Shown here one piece after another: positions 1 through 30,344 of a stretch of DNA of 64,000 nucleotides; the stretch's first letter is position 1; the number at the start of each line of letters is the position of its first letter. Both the position numbers and the translations under genes were made by a program. The notes under the pieces were generated by a model. It was given only the letters and a program-made list of their open reading frames with translations. It was not told the origin of the DNA and did no database searches. Source of the stretch: Bolinopsis microptera (lineage: Eukaryota > Ctenophora > Tentaculata > Lobata > Bolinopsidae); NCBI RefSeq assembly GCF_026151205.1, contig NC_087077.1, positions 5,854,483 to 5,918,482 on the forward strand, read 5' to 3'.

Positions 1-1
1 A

Positions 2-1657
2 ACAAGCTTTGATGCAATTGAAAGTAATCTTGCTCAAATTCAACAAAAAATTGAAACGTCTCTTCCCAAAGTTAATGACAAGAAATCAGTTGGTAAAACA
101 GATCAAACACCTTCAGCTTCAGTTACTCCCACGCCCGGAGATCCTGTTGTAGACACAGTTCAACCAATCAAGATAACAAACACCTTCAGGTCACCTTCAC
201 CCCAAACTGTCCGATTCATTGATTGGAAACAAGCAAAACAAGTACTAAAAACATATCATTTATTGCCTTTGTATACAACCTCCATACCTAACACTATTGT
301 AAATGCAAAGCATGTAACATCTAGTCTCTCAACTGCAGCAGCTGTCAAACCAACCGAAAAGTTAATAGCTCCTCTTTCTTCTCAGATCAAACCAAAAAGT
401 CAACCATATATAATCGAAGAAGAAGTGGGTGAAACTGCTCACATGGTAGCGGAATCTTTTAAAAATGGTGTTGATTCTTTTAACAATGAGAAATATGAAG
501 AAACACGTCAGGATGATTTTTATATTCCTGGACATGGAAGGAGACCTATGTCCTCAGAGGGAAAACTGTTGGTCCCCAACATTGCCCAGAGAAACATGAG
601 TGTCATCTCACTCGCCCCTCCAAAAGAAAAGACTATGAGTGTCATTTCACTTGCCCCTCCAAAACAAAAGACTGTGAGTGTCATCTCACTTGCTCCTCCA
701 AAACAAAAGACTGCAAGTATCACCTCAGTCATTCCTCCAAAACAAAAGACTGCAAGTGTCATCTCACTCGCCCCTCCAAAACAAAAGACTGCAAGTGTCA
801 TCTCACTTGCCCCTCCAAAACAAAAGACTGCAAGTGTCATCTCACTCGCCCCTCCAAAACTTGTTTTATGTAAGATTTGCGTGCAACATCACTCTACAGT
901 TCATAAATCTGTACTTAAGGATGATGCCAGTTTGCATCTTCACATGACGGAACATGAAAGGGAACATCGGAAAAACAAAGTTAAAGATCAGAATGAATTG
1001 CATGGAGAGCACCAGAAAGAAAAAACTCTCCCTAATGTTATGCTGAACGAAACTGCTAGAAGTAGTGACAAACACCCAGCTGTAAAACACACTGTTTTGA
1101 GAACTGCCGGCCCTGATAAAAAGAGTATGACAAGAAAAGATGTTGCCCACGGAAACTCTGCTGTGTCAAAACAAGAAAACTTACTTATACCAGCCCTTCC
1201 AAAAGCTGTTGTTAAATGTAGGAATTGTAAGATTTGTAAGGTAAGATTTTATGAGGCTAACTTGCCTCTTCATATGATGACACATCAAATAGAATCTCAA
1301 AAATACATGATGGAGCATCAGAATCAATTGGTTGGTGAGCACAAACAGGGAAAATTTCCTACTTACATCGTAAAGGAGCCTCAGCAAGTATTCATGTGTT
1401 ATGACTGTAACACAAGTCACAATAGATTTACAGACCAGAACAGTTGGAGACATCATATTAGATCTAGTCATCCGCATTGTGTGATTCTGGAATGTGACTA
1501 TGAGGATTGCACAATGGCATTTCAACGCCCCCAAGATCTTCAGAATCATATCTTTTCAGAACATAGTCACACTTTTGGCTGTGCTGTGTGTCTGGTTATG
1601 TTTAGGTCAGAGAAGGAGTTGAATTGTCACTCCGACGTTGTGCATGGAAAAGTATGA
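2..1657 (+). CDS. C2H2 zinc-finger protein, 3' part (5' end outside window)
   Basis: One reading frame is open from the left edge (base 2) to a TGA at 1655-1657, 551 residues, so this is the C-terminal part or last exon of a longer protein. The first ~190 residues are low-complexity and Ser/Thr/Pro/Lys rich. They are followed by seven copies of a 13-residue repeat (SVISLAPPKQKTA type). Five C2H2-like fingers follow at roughly residues 289-318, 405-430, 464-490, 496-521 and 525-548. They are recognised by C-x2-4-C and H-x3-5-H spacing, for example CKICKVRF..HMMTH, CDYEDCTMAF..HIFSEH and CAVCLVMF..HSDVVH. The last finger ends four residues before the stop. Such proteins usually bind DNA in the nucleus, but the irregular finger spacing fits no family I can name. 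No in-frame ATG marks the true start, because the frame is open before any internal Met. Direct ORF length and fingers are seen; the DNA-binding role is inferred. Confidence 0.8.
   Translation, partial: TSFDAIESNLAQIQQKIETSLPKVNDKKSVGKTDQTPSASVTPTPGDPVVDTVQPIKITNTFRSPSPQTVRFIDWKQAKQVLKTYHLLPLYTTSIPNTIVNAKHVTSSLSTAAAVKPTEKLIAPLSSQIKPKSQPYIIEEEVGETAHMVAESFKNGVDSFNNEKYEETRQDDFYIPGHGRRPMSSEGKLLVPNIAQRNMSVISLAPPKEKTMSVISLAPPKQKTVSVISLAPPKQKTASITSVIPPKQKTASVISLAPPKQKTASVISLAPPKQKTASVISLAPPKLVLCKICVQHHSTVHKSVLKDDASLHLHMTEHEREHRKNKVKDQNELHGEHQKEKTLPNVMLNETARSSDKHPAVKHTVLRTAGPDKKSMTRKDVAHGNSAVSKQENLLIPALPKAVVKCRNCKICKVRFYEANLPLHMMTHQIESQKYMMEHQNQLVGEHKQGKFPTYIVKEPQQVFMCYDCNTSHNRFTDQNSWRHHIRSSHPHCVILECDYEDCTMAFQRPQDLQNHIFSEHSHTFGCAVCLVMFRSEKELNCHSDVVHGKV
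596..859 (+). repeat. 39-bp in-frame coding repeat (13-residue unit, ~7 copies)
   Basis: Seven 39-bp units in the zinc-finger gene each encode a 13-residue unit of the form SVISLAPPKQKT plus one variable residue. The fourth copy is diverged (ITSVIPPKQKT). The unit length is a multiple of three, so copy number can change without shifting frame. Confidence 0.85.
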
Positions 1658-1713
1658 TCATGTGAATGTTGAGTCATATGTTTTTAAATTTGTTGAGTTG
1701 AAGCTTTTCCTAT

Positions 1714-2030
1714 TGGGGTATGGACCGAGAGTGCCCATGATTGTCCTTACGATATACGACAAAATATGACAAACTATGACAACATATGACAATATACGAC
1801 AACATATGACAATATACGACAATACATGACAATATACGACAAGATTTGACAACATATGACAATATACGACAGTACATGACAGTATGTGACAAGATTCGAC
1901 AATAAACGACAAGATATGACAATATATACGACTATGTAATATGACAATATATGACAATATACGACAGTATACTACAAAATTGACAATATGTGACAAGCCG
2001 TGGGAAAATGGGCACTCTCGGTCCCTGCCC
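1714..2030. mobile_element. Putative MITE with an internal minisatellite
   Basis: A perfect 17-bp inverted pair, GGACCGAGAGTGCCCAT at 1722-1738 and its complement at 2008-2024, flanks a degenerate array of 14-16 bp units (atatGACAA / tacGACAA). Just outside the inverted repeats lie matching pentamers CCTAT at 1709-1713 and 2031-2035, which would be a 5-bp target duplication. There is no coding capacity. It sits about 50 bp after the zinc-finger stop codon, so it is probably in that gene's 3' UTR or flank. The superfamily is not assigned. Confidence 0.6.
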
Positions 2031-2498
2031 CCTATCGGTGATTTCAACTACTAAGTAAATAGCCGAATAGCTAATTTATATAATACTTTCATTTAAATTC
2101 TAAAATCATCTAAATTCTAAAATATATTCTAATAATTCCAATTCTAACAGTGTTATTTTGTTTTTATTTACTTTTTATTGTTTTTTATGATCCTAATATC
2201 AGATCATTTAACTTATTACCATAATTTGACTGTATGATGTCACTACAATTTTATCCTCTAATGAATCGCTTTTTAAATTCTCAGACGACATGATCCGGTA
2301 TTTATTTTTACATATTTTACAAAATTGTACAATTTATTTTAAATTTTATAACCAATTTTATGTTACAAAGATTATTTGTGTTATTGTATTCGACGTAATG
2401 AAACTAACTTTACCAATTGCTGCAGTTAAACGCACGAATTATTTGATTATTCTCAATTATCACTTGTAAAGTCATTTGTAACAAACATTGCAAATAGG

Positions 2499-5384
2499 AT
2501 GAAGCTCACCCTCAAGACCCTCAGTAGGGATACCTTCGAGGTTGAGATTGACGAGAGTCTGAAGGTGTCAGATTTGAAGAAAAAGGTGGAGGAAGTCAGA
2601 GGGCCATCGCATCCTGCCCAGAATCTCAAGCTCATATATGCAGGTATGAAGTTATGTTTGACCATGATCTAGAACTACATTTTGTACTCGTTAGTCGTTG
2701 AACAGGATTCGTAGTGCCCAGCCATTGACTGAAATCGCCGGGAATCGGAGCGTTGCGCGGCTCATATAGACTACGAATTGTCAGCATTTATCCCCTAATT
2801 GTATGAAAAGCAAATTCGAAGCGCTCACATGCGCGCCACATACGATCGCGTCGAATCATCTATTTCGCCCCCTATCTGAGCTATGAGACAAGAATGAAGA
2901 ATTGTAAGAGAATGCCACACTAATTCAGATGCAAAATAGTACAAAATTCATTTATTCTGTGAAAAAAGCCGAGCAGATATGATTATTGATGAGATATCTT
3001 GTTCGGCGAAGACCAACCTGAGCTGGGCAGTTAAAAACCGATTAAACCATGTTTACACAGAAGTTTTTATCGACTCAGTATAACACATCGTATTCCATTT
3101 GCACGCGAAGTCATGTCACATGGTATACGCAGAAATCGGGAAATCATATGTTGTTATTTTTTTATACGACAAGACAACAACTCTTATCAAATAATAGTAT
3201 TGATTAAAAGTTTACTTAAACAGCCAATAAACAGTCCACGAACAATCTTCAATGGTTTTTGTAGGCGTCATGTAGTACATGATGTTTTCTGTCAAGATAT
3301 ATTGTGACAGTATACATGTCGTAAAATAACACCACGTTGTTATTTCAATGCACTGAGAAACAAAGATTTTCCAGTTCCCAACTGTTGTGTAGATAAGTTA
3401 GTATAATCCTGGTGAGAACTTCACCAACATGGATCAAATTAGTATGATTTCCAAAGTAGGCACACACGCCTACTCATGCAGAAATGACACTTAAATGATA
3501 TTTCAAAGTGTGGCATTTTTGCAATTTTCTTACAATTTTGCTAGAACACTAGCTGTCAATTGTACTCATGATCGACAGATCTTGAACTGAACTTAAATTT
3601 CAGGTAAAATTCTCGACGACGAGAAAGTGATAAAAAGTTATGATATTAGTGCTTTCATCGTGGTGATGGTCTCCAAACCTAAACCATCTGCTACCGAGGT
3701 TGGCATTTGATAATGAATCACATAGAACTGTATCGTATTCCGTAATGTTCATCTTTCACCACATGTTCTGATTTCTCAAAACATTGAACGGATGTCCTGT
3801 CAGTAGCACAGAACATATAGCGTCATAATCTGGAACTAAATTTTCAGGGATCATCTTCCTCAGCGGCTCCAACCCCGACGCCTGCCCCGGCTCCAGTAAC
3901 ACCAGCTGCCCCAGCTCCTGCTGCAGCTCAACCCGTGGCTGCTGCTCCACCCACCACAACTCCAACAACAGCTCCTGCTGCCTCTCAGCCCACTAGTGTT
4001 GATAATATGTTAGTCTCGGGACCCGAGTACGCAACTGCCGTTGCTGAGATGGAAGCTATGGGATTCCAAAAAGCTGAGGTATGATCACTTTTTCATATGT
4101 TCATGATAAACTCGATTAGGCATGTCATACCTATTTTAGTTTACTGAGCTGGCATTTATCAGTTAACTGTTAAAGTCTATGATCTATCATTTTGTTAATT
4201 TGTTTTATCTTTTCATTAGTATCCTCACAATTCCCACAGATTGAACGAGCGATGGAAGCAAGTTTCATGAACCCCCACCGAGCTATAGACTACCTTTTCA
4301 ACCCTAGTCTGATGCCAGCCGCCCCACCAGCAGTACCGGCTGCAACAGATGCAGCACCAGCAGCCACCCCTGTTACCGAGGGAACAGGAGGCACCCAGCC
4401 AGCTTCTGAGGGTGATGCACCTAGTTTAGGAGCTGGAAACTTGGACTTCCTTAGGAATCAGCCTCAGGTTGGTCAGAGTTATTTAATCTGTGACTTCTGA
4501 CACCCAAAAATCAGTTTTCAAGGATTTTTCCGTTCAGTCCGCATTTTCAATGAACGCTAACCAGTGCATTTGCTATTGCCAAGCTGCAATTAGTTTACAA
4601 CCGAATTGATGATATTTTATCCTCGACATGTGTGACCTTTGTTTATTTTAGTTTCAAGTTTTGAGAAGAATGATAGAGCAGAACCCGCAAATGCTGCAAA
4701 ATGTGCTGCAAGAGCTAGGCCAAGCAAACCCTCAGCTTCTTCAGGTACAGATAGATATTCAATATCTTCACCGAATGCTATACCGTTTCGTTTGGAGTTC
4801 CAATTTTAGCAAGGGGAATGGAAATTGAGACTTTAGAGGGAGAAATTGTGACGATTTATATTTATCAGAGGGTTGTGTAAACGGTGATGACTTCCCCATC
4901 TGCTATATATGAAGATTTAATTGATTCTAAATCAGTCCTCACTCCCAGGCGATCCAAGCAAACCCACAGCAGTTTATAAACCTACTGCAAGAGACTCCGG
5001 CAGGAGGAGGCGACGCACCTGCCACACCTCAAGCACCTCCTCCAGGCACCGTTCAGATAACCCCCGCAGAGAAAGAGGCCATCGATCGGGTTAGTTCCAA
5101 GCCACCAAGCAGCCACACATTTAAATATACCCTACTGATAAATTCATCTGGACTTAAAACAATATTTGGATACTACATTCAGCTACATTAACTATTATAT
5201 AAGTGTTGTTGTTTTTTGTTAAATATCTTTTTTAAAAGAAGCACTGACATAACTTTCATCTCAGATAAAAGCTCTGGGATTCCCTGAGCACCTTGTGGTA
5301 CAAGCCTACTTTGCGTGCGATAAGAACGAGAACCTGGCTGCAGAGTTTCTGTTTTCGGAAAACTTCCAAGATGATAACCCTTAA
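2499..5384 (+). CDS. RAD23: RAD23 (UV excision repair / proteasome shuttle), 7 exons
   Basis: Exons 2499-2643, 3604-3698, 3848-4078, 4240-4467, 4652-4744, 4949-5089 and 5265-5384 join in phase with GT/AG introns to a 350-residue protein. The ubiquitin-like domain spans residues 1-76 ([13 protein letters not shown]..). A Pro/Ala/Thr-rich linker covers ~81-130. UBA1 is at ~137-178 ([19 protein letters not shown]). The XPC-binding STI1-like helices are at ~227-285 ([31 protein letters not shown]). UBA2 is at ~305-345 ([20 protein letters not shown]). The protein stops soon after UBA2, as in the family, and is slightly shorter than the ~360-410 residues usual in animals. RAD23 delivers ubiquitinated substrates to the proteasome and stabilises XPC in global-genome nucleotide excision repair, in nucleus and cytosol. 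The ATG chosen begins the UBL directly. All domain boundaries are seen; function is family knowledge. Confidence 0.95.
2900..3537. mobile_element. Possible inverted-repeat element in RAD23 intron 1
   Basis: AATTGTAAGA (2900-2909) followed by AATGCCACACT (2911-2921) recurs in inverse orientation at 3507-3517 and 3528-3537, with a 10-bp spacer difference on the right. The interior has no convincing ORF. I see no target duplication, so this is a weak MITE candidate. The rest of intron 1 (2644-3603) shows nothing else. Confidence 0.35.
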
Positions 5385-8034
5385 GAAACTGGACTTTTTC
5401 ATTCCCAGCAAAACACACATATTGACAAGTCCCGGGCAAAGAATGATGTTTGTCAAAATGTGACGTGATATCGATGTTTTCGAACCGATATAATGTGGAC
5501 TTGAAACCGTTTCGTAAAGTTTAGACGGAATCAACGTGCGATTATTCATGAGATCGCTGTCCAAGTTACTAATTTAGTTATTAGTCCAAGTTACTAATTT
5601 AAATGGACCATATTTGTGTATTTTGTTGATCAAATATGGTATTACAGTTAATGTAAGGGCCTTACGATTCTAGTAAATTGAGCCTGCTTAAATATGTTAG
5701 AACAGACAAAGTTAGTATTGTATAAATTTTCAATTTGGGATCTTTTCTTAAAATTGTGCCAGTTTTTAAACTATGAACAAACATCTCTGGAAATCTTCTG
5801 CTGCCGCGATGATTTTACACGACATCTTAAAATCATCAAATGTTAAAAGAAGGAGTTCGCAAACGTCTTCCCTGAGATGCGTTTAACAGACGAGTTATGT
5901 TTTGAAAAGTTAGTAAACTTGTAACGTACAACTACAAATGAAATATTGCACCTTTGAATGTTTGGTTGTAACCTCGTTGATACGAATTGACCAAATTTTA
6001 CAAGGTTCAAATTATATTTAACACCAAATCTGTAAACATTTTCTACGCGAACCTTTTAGGACTCAGTGTTAAATGAAGCCGTGAATTTAGTCAATTGGTC
6101 GAGTTTTTCGATTCATATGCCGCAACATAAATGAATTCGTACATCTTAAGTATAAAACGTGGAGATCTAAACAAAAAATGTAAAATGATGTGGCATTTTG
6201 GGCCGGGCAACCCGTACCCTATGCGAATGCCACTAAAAATTGGCATAGTTTTATAATTAGTTAATGTGCAGTTTTAAACGGTTCGCGTATCACTGTTTTA
6301 CAATTTCAATATAATGTGAATGATTTGGAAGAAGCAGTTTCTGTAAGAAGCCTCGTGTTGACCACGGGTGTTTACTGTTAAGGCATTTAAGTCCGATCTA
6401 TAGCTATATTCCAAAAAACATCTATATTACCCTAATGGCTGGATTTTTGTTGATTGATATAATATAGTTCGCTTTCAGGGGACATTTTAGGGGCGTTACG
6501 AACTTGTCTTTGATAGTACGTACTCGTGGTTCTTTTGTAATTGATAAGCGATATTAAACGTAACGTTTAACTTAAACTCTCGAATAATTTCAATTTATAA
6601 AAGCAGCGATGATAATGTTTGTTTCTGGTACTAGTTGAACAAGTCGAAAATTTAAAGTAAAACGCAAATAATATATATAACTGAACATTCAAATTAAACT
6701 GTTAAATAATTCAATGGTAATCAAGAGCCTATAATAAGCGTGTCATTATGATTTTGTTGACATATTAGTACACCAATGTTAAGGGCCCAGGTTACAGTTT
6801 CACTTTCATCAGAACACCTCAATATATCTATATATGTAGGAATAGTGGGTCATATCCAGGAATATAATAAAGATCGTTCACTGACCGAATGAGCAGCTTT
6901 ATTGCGATGTCAGACGGCCCCTTATGTCTTCTGTTGATAGCTTATTGAGGAACATGCTGAATCTTGGAACTAGGCCTTATATTGCAGCTTTAACGACAAG
7001 AGAGAAGGCGGGCGCCAATGAAATTTGGAGTGAAAATAATGATATTAAACCACGAACTTCGGTTTCCCAGTCTGTTCGAAACATTCTGCCCACCCAAACT
7101 CCTATCACTGGCTCGCCTGAGCCTTATTTGTGAACGATCACTCTCTACAATCATTCAACAGATTTGTTAGTCAGCGAATCAATCAATCATTATCGGCATT
7201 AGATGTTGAAAACGATTTCACTACGATATAGTACTTTTCACCATCAATCTGGGGTCTTTGACATTCTGAGGTCGAAAAAAATGAGTTTTAGAGCTAAGAA
7301 CGTCAAAGACCTCAGTGATTACTTTAAAATCGAGCATTTAAGGACATATTATGTTACTTGTTACTGCATAATATGCATTAATATTTTGATCATTGTGCTG
7401 GATAGGAAAAGTCGTCAGGAGACATTGAAAATGGATTAATCTTAGAATTGGCAAACTAGAAAAGTTTAAGGCCCAAATATTGGTGCAAACGCCAGATGCA
7501 AGATTGCCCACGAGTCTAGTAACTAGTTAAACTTATAAAGATGGAAGTCCCGTATATCTATTCATGAAATCCTTTTAAACATTCACTGCCAACGGATTAT
7601 CATTCTATCCCTGACTAAAAGTATAGTCCTTTCATAAAATATTTACACAGTGAACATATTTTCCTGCGCTACATTCGTTTTTATTAACATAATAAATTAA
7701 AGTGAATGTCTTAAAGTGATATAAACTATGCATTATATTACACTTCCTGTAAATCAAAATCCAGGCACAGGACCCCAGTTAATCAGAATTTGGCCGAGTA
7801 CACAAAAATACTCGAAATCATAACCTAGTTAAACAAGATATTTAGGATATTTAATTAATTAGGCTAACACTAAAACTAACAGTTTGCTGCGGATACTTGT
7901 CGTCAACATTCAACTAGAATACTAGAATGATCAAAATAACCAGCTTCTGGATTAAAATCCTTTCTTTGATCCAATCTTCCGCATTTCAATCTTCTCTGAC
8001 CACTGCTCGCAGCGCTTGTTTCTATCCCTAGCCC
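5385..8034. other. RAD23 3' UTR and convergent intergenic region
   Basis: No gene is seen. RAD23 transcription probably ends near an AATAAA at 6866-6871, about 1.5 kb after the stop. On the other strand, TTTATT at 7680-7685 (AATAAA on the minus strand) lies about 350 bp past the PRKX stop codon. Short open frames at 6924-7133 and 7203-7439 match nothing I recognise and lack coding features. Confidence 0.5.
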
Positions 8035-25907
<17,873 letters not shown>

Positions 25908-28884
25908 TTTATTAATATCCTGCTTAGATATTGAAGAATATGTTGAAATATTGAAATATTGAGGGATACGTATAATATTACAATATCATAAGGGATCATT
26001 TACATATTACACGGTAATGCTGAAGCTATTGTAATTTTTAAAGAGCACATAATTCATGAACATTAGGAATGTAACATGAATATTTACTCAATTGCAGTAT
26101 TAGGTATTCCCCGAAAACCTTCCCGGCTCCCCGATTGTACAATGCAATTATGAGTCAATGTTTGCAGTGTGACATCTTCCAGCCATTTAAGGAGTTCCTT
26201 CGTAGATGGCAAATAGTGAACAGATCCCTCTCTTGGAAAAAACCCTGTGTAATTGGTTAACCATGGTAAAGAGTAGGAAAGTGCCTTGTGGTCATATAGA
26301 TGTCTAATGGTGTAGGGCAAAGTGTAGGACGTAGGTTAGGGTTAGGGTTACCCTAACTTGGACACTGGACATCATGTTTTGGGGTAATGGGTATGTCCAA
26401 CCGGAACGCAATCTCATAGTACACTTGCTGTTATCTATCTTGTAATGGTTTAGTTTGATTTTATTCAGAAATTTGAAGGACTGATCGGTGCTCATTTACG
26501 GTTTCAATTGATTGCGCTCCATTTTTTTTTGCGCTGCGTTGTTATTTTTGCCGTGGCCAATCCGTATAGCACTGATTTGTAAAGGATGACATCGAGTCAG
26601 AACGTCTGCTGAAGAACTGTAAAATTGAATCAGTCCTGGTTTTTCCTTTGAGTTGATCAAATGTCTTGTAACGTACATCATTGTCCAAGAAATTGAAACA
26701 TTATTGTTACGTTATCCTCTTATCTAATGCTGTTCTGCTGTGTAAATGTAAGCTTAACGGGAGCTACATAAACGTTCTTCATATTTAAAAGTTGCATTTA
26801 CTATATAAATAGAATGACTGATATATCAAAATTTTAAATGATTTACCATATAATATAGATATTTTTATTAATATTAGATATAAAACATACAAAGGGAGAA
26901 TAAGCTAAACTTGACAATGGGCATTTATAGAATTATTATTATTATTGATACAGTGAAACCTCTGTATACTAAGCTTCTCAGGGAAAACAAATAGTGCAAT
27001 GCGTAGAAAAAACCCATTAAAGAGAGGGTCATATGATTCCAATCCCCAGTATCTGTAGCCTCTCATATTACCTGTCAAGTGTATACCCCATTAGAGCCTT
27101 GTATGCACGGATTGTGCCGAATAGGTACTCCAATCACCACAAAATGCGATTTAAAAAAAACTAATTACAGCACTACAAATTTATTAAATTCATTTATTTA
27201 GGACCTTACAGAAGAAATTTATTAAATGCAGTCCAAGGAGTTTTATTCCTCTTCGCATCCTAAGATGGCATTTTTCTTGTCTCCAGTCTCATATATGACT
27301 TATGATAGATCACATTCGTTGCAGGAAAGCTAATTAACATACATTTTGGGGAAAAGAAGAGGACAGGACGTATTATACCCAGGTGCATGGTATAGAGAGG
27401 CCCAGTATACAGAGGTTTCAATGTATAATCATATTTCAAACAAATGAAACACTCGAAATAGGCGGGCAGACAAAACGTGACAGGTTATTCTGTCACGTGA
27501 CCATAGTAATTGAGATTGACAAAAAGTATTTGATTAAAGAGCAACATATCATTTCACCAAATTCATTATTCTAATTTGGCACTGAGGGTTGGTGTTGTTC
27601 TGTCTAAAACTATACTGTATACCACGAAACTTTTCATCTGTGAACATGGAAAATGTTCACCCTTGAGAGTTACTGGGCCGCGCTCAGCCTGTTATTCCGC
27701 CTAATCTCTATTCTATGTTTATGAACATAATAGCCTGAGGTCCCCAGGTAACCTTGAGAGCTTATGGTACAACTCAGACATATATTAATGCGACGAAGAG
27801 ACAACGTCCCTCAAGTGATTGTCCGAGATTGATGGAATGATCGATGGTAAAATTACGATTGGGAGAGGAAAAAAGAAAGTAAGATGTTTTTGGTATAAAA
27901 TATAAACCACGTATGTTATAAATGGAGATTAGAAACAAACAAATTTGTTGTTTTCTTGACAGCATTTTATGTCAGTAATTAAAATATATTCAGACTTATT
28001 ATCCATTATCAAAAGTCGTTCAGAAAGATTATATTAATTTCTGTGATTAAGACCTATCAATTATACAAACAATATAAATAATTTTTAATTATTACACAGA
28101 TACTGGCGGGTTTTTAACGGGTGATACTCGTGAAATATTTGTTTCAAAGGACCGTCGACGAGTCCAACTCGGCGCGCGTCCTAGTCACTAGTAGGTTATA
28201 AACCTACAAGCGGGTTTTGGAAACTAGTCAAGTTGCAAGCTTTACCGCGCATTTTTGCCCCGTTAACTAGTTATATATTATACGTATCCCTTAATTTATA
28301 TTGAGTTATTAATTAGCCTAGCAGTCACAAATAAAATGTCAAATTTTACATGGGCATCATATTTTAGTAAATTTGCTAATTCTGTAAAATGTGCTAGAAT
28401 TAAATTTCCTCGATCTCTCAAATTGTTTTGTTTCATTTTTAAACACACAAATGTTCATTGTTAATAGACTAACCGGGTGCAAAAACATTAACCAGTGTTA
28501 TAATGGACTAGCCTGGCGCGCGCTACTTCATAGCACTTAATACCTCGGGCCTAGTTCATGTTTCGAGAAGAAAGCGGCGTGCGATACTTCGAAGAAATTT
28601 AAACAAGTAACATCTTGACACACGCTGTAACTCTTTACGTCCGGACGTAAAAAACTTTGGCCATTGACCGCAAGGTTTTGGTAAAAAGACTAAACGACGC
28701 GCGCAATAAAACTTGTGTTGTCCGTATTCAGTATTGTAGTTGCGTAGTACTTGTAGCGCGATGCGTTACTGTGTCCACCGCGATGCGTTACTGGTGCTGC
28801 GCCGCGCACTCAATGAGGCTTCTCACAGCGACATCGCTAGATCAGATCGGCGAAATGCGCTACTTCGTAGCAGTGTAGCATTTG

Positions 28885-29720
28885 CCGTAGGACCGATCCT
28901 ATTTATCCTTGATCCTGTACATCAACGATCTGTTGAACAGCATTAGCTATAGTAACGGATTCAGCTTTGCAGACGACACAAAGCTGATTGGGGCTATCCG
29001 AGTGTGGAGTTACTGCAAGATGATCTCAACATAGTCATCGAGTGGTCACGTGTTAACAACATGGAGCTACACGAACAGAAGTTTGAGGTTGTAAACTACC
29101 CCCTGAATGGATCAAAAGCTCTAAGAGAGCTCCCGTTCTACCCAGAGACTGTTGAGTATACTACACCAAAAGGACACGCAATATCACCACAGGAAACTGT
29201 CAGAGACCTTGGAGTGTATGTTAGCAGCAGTAGGTCATGGGGTCCTCACATTGAGAAGACAGTTCAAGGAGCTAGAAAAATGGCGGCTTGGACATTGAGT
29301 GCCTTTAGAGACCGGTCACAAGTAGTCATGCTGACTTTATACAAAAGCATGGTTCGCTCCAAGCTAGAGTACTGCTGTCCAGTCTGGAGCCCTACAAAAG
29401 TCACAGAGATACAAAAGCTGGAGACTGTACAGAGATCCTTTACTAGAAAGATATCTGGCTGCCGTGATCTCCAGTACTGGGACAGGCTGAAGAAGCTTAA
29501 GTTGATGTCCCTTCAGAGGCGGAGAGAGCGTTATTCTATTATTCATGTATGGAAAATTCTTAATGAACATGCTCCGAACGATACGGGTTTCGAGTTTAAG
29601 TCTCATCAAAGGCATGGTATTAAGGTTGTAGCGCGATGCACTACTGGGTCGCGCGCGCATCAAATAATGCTTCTCGCAACCGTATGCAGATCGGCGAGAT
29701 GCGAAGGATTGACATCGTGA
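28885..29720 (+). pseudogene. LINE (non-LTR retrotransposon) reverse transcriptase remnant
   Basis: Broken frames preserve GPILFI, LILYINDLLNS and the RT catalytic box FADDTK (28885-29000). A 238-residue frame (29004-29720) then carries the post-RT region, with SWGPHIEKTVQGARK, SKLEYCCPVWSP and LMSLQRRRERYSIIHVWKIL. This order is typical of CR1/jockey-type LINEs. It is 5' truncated and has at least two frameshifts. The end of the frame runs into a repeat (VVARCTTG..MLLAT) also seen at 61134-61190. Confidence 0.8.
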
Positions 29721-30344
29721 ATCAACATATAGACCATCTTGGCCTTAAAATTACATAATAGACCCTAGGCAAAGTGCTACGCAAAGCTGAAATTGGAAGT
29801 ATATTAAATAGCGCGCGCCGGCTGGGTCAGTGATCGAGATTACTTTGCATGAGGAATTAACGACACGCTGCATCGCATTGTCATGTTTACGCGCCACGTA
29901 ATCAGTAATGGCATGATCATTCAAAATGACTATTTATGAGTATACTAACTCCATGCCAAACGTTCGGCACTTGCATCACGTTGTAGGCCCGCCGCGCGCT
30001 GAATGGGATGACGATGATAGTCACGACGTGAGACAAGCAAAACCAAAAGTCACGTTATAATTTCAAGGCGAGCGAACTAGTAAAAGCCTTCTAATCACAT
30101 ATTTTAATAAATAAAAATGCTTCATTATACTAAAGATCGAAGTTAATGCTTTATAAATAATGTAGTTACACAAAACGCTATAACATCGAACGCTAAACAG
30201 AAAAAACTAACACTGACTAAAAATGTCACATGTTAGTACTTAAAGCCCAAGACAGAGTTGAAATCTTTGCAGAACTACGATCAACATGTTCCACGACAAA
30301 CTATACAAATATATACACACAATATCAAATACTGCAACTGTTAA

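Noticed and set aside
1658-2047. Minus frames rich in Tyr, Cys, His and Ser (CRILSYIV repeats).
   Set aside because: They read the minisatellite inside the putative MITE 1714-2030.
3756-3968. 70-codon minus frame.
   Set aside because: Antisense shadow of the Pro/Ala-rich RAD23 linker exon.
6872-7140. 69-codon frame flanked by GATCGTTCAC and GTGAACGATC inverted decamers.
   Set aside because: A 10-bp inverted pair at this distance can occur by chance, no target duplication was seen, and the frame matches no known protein.
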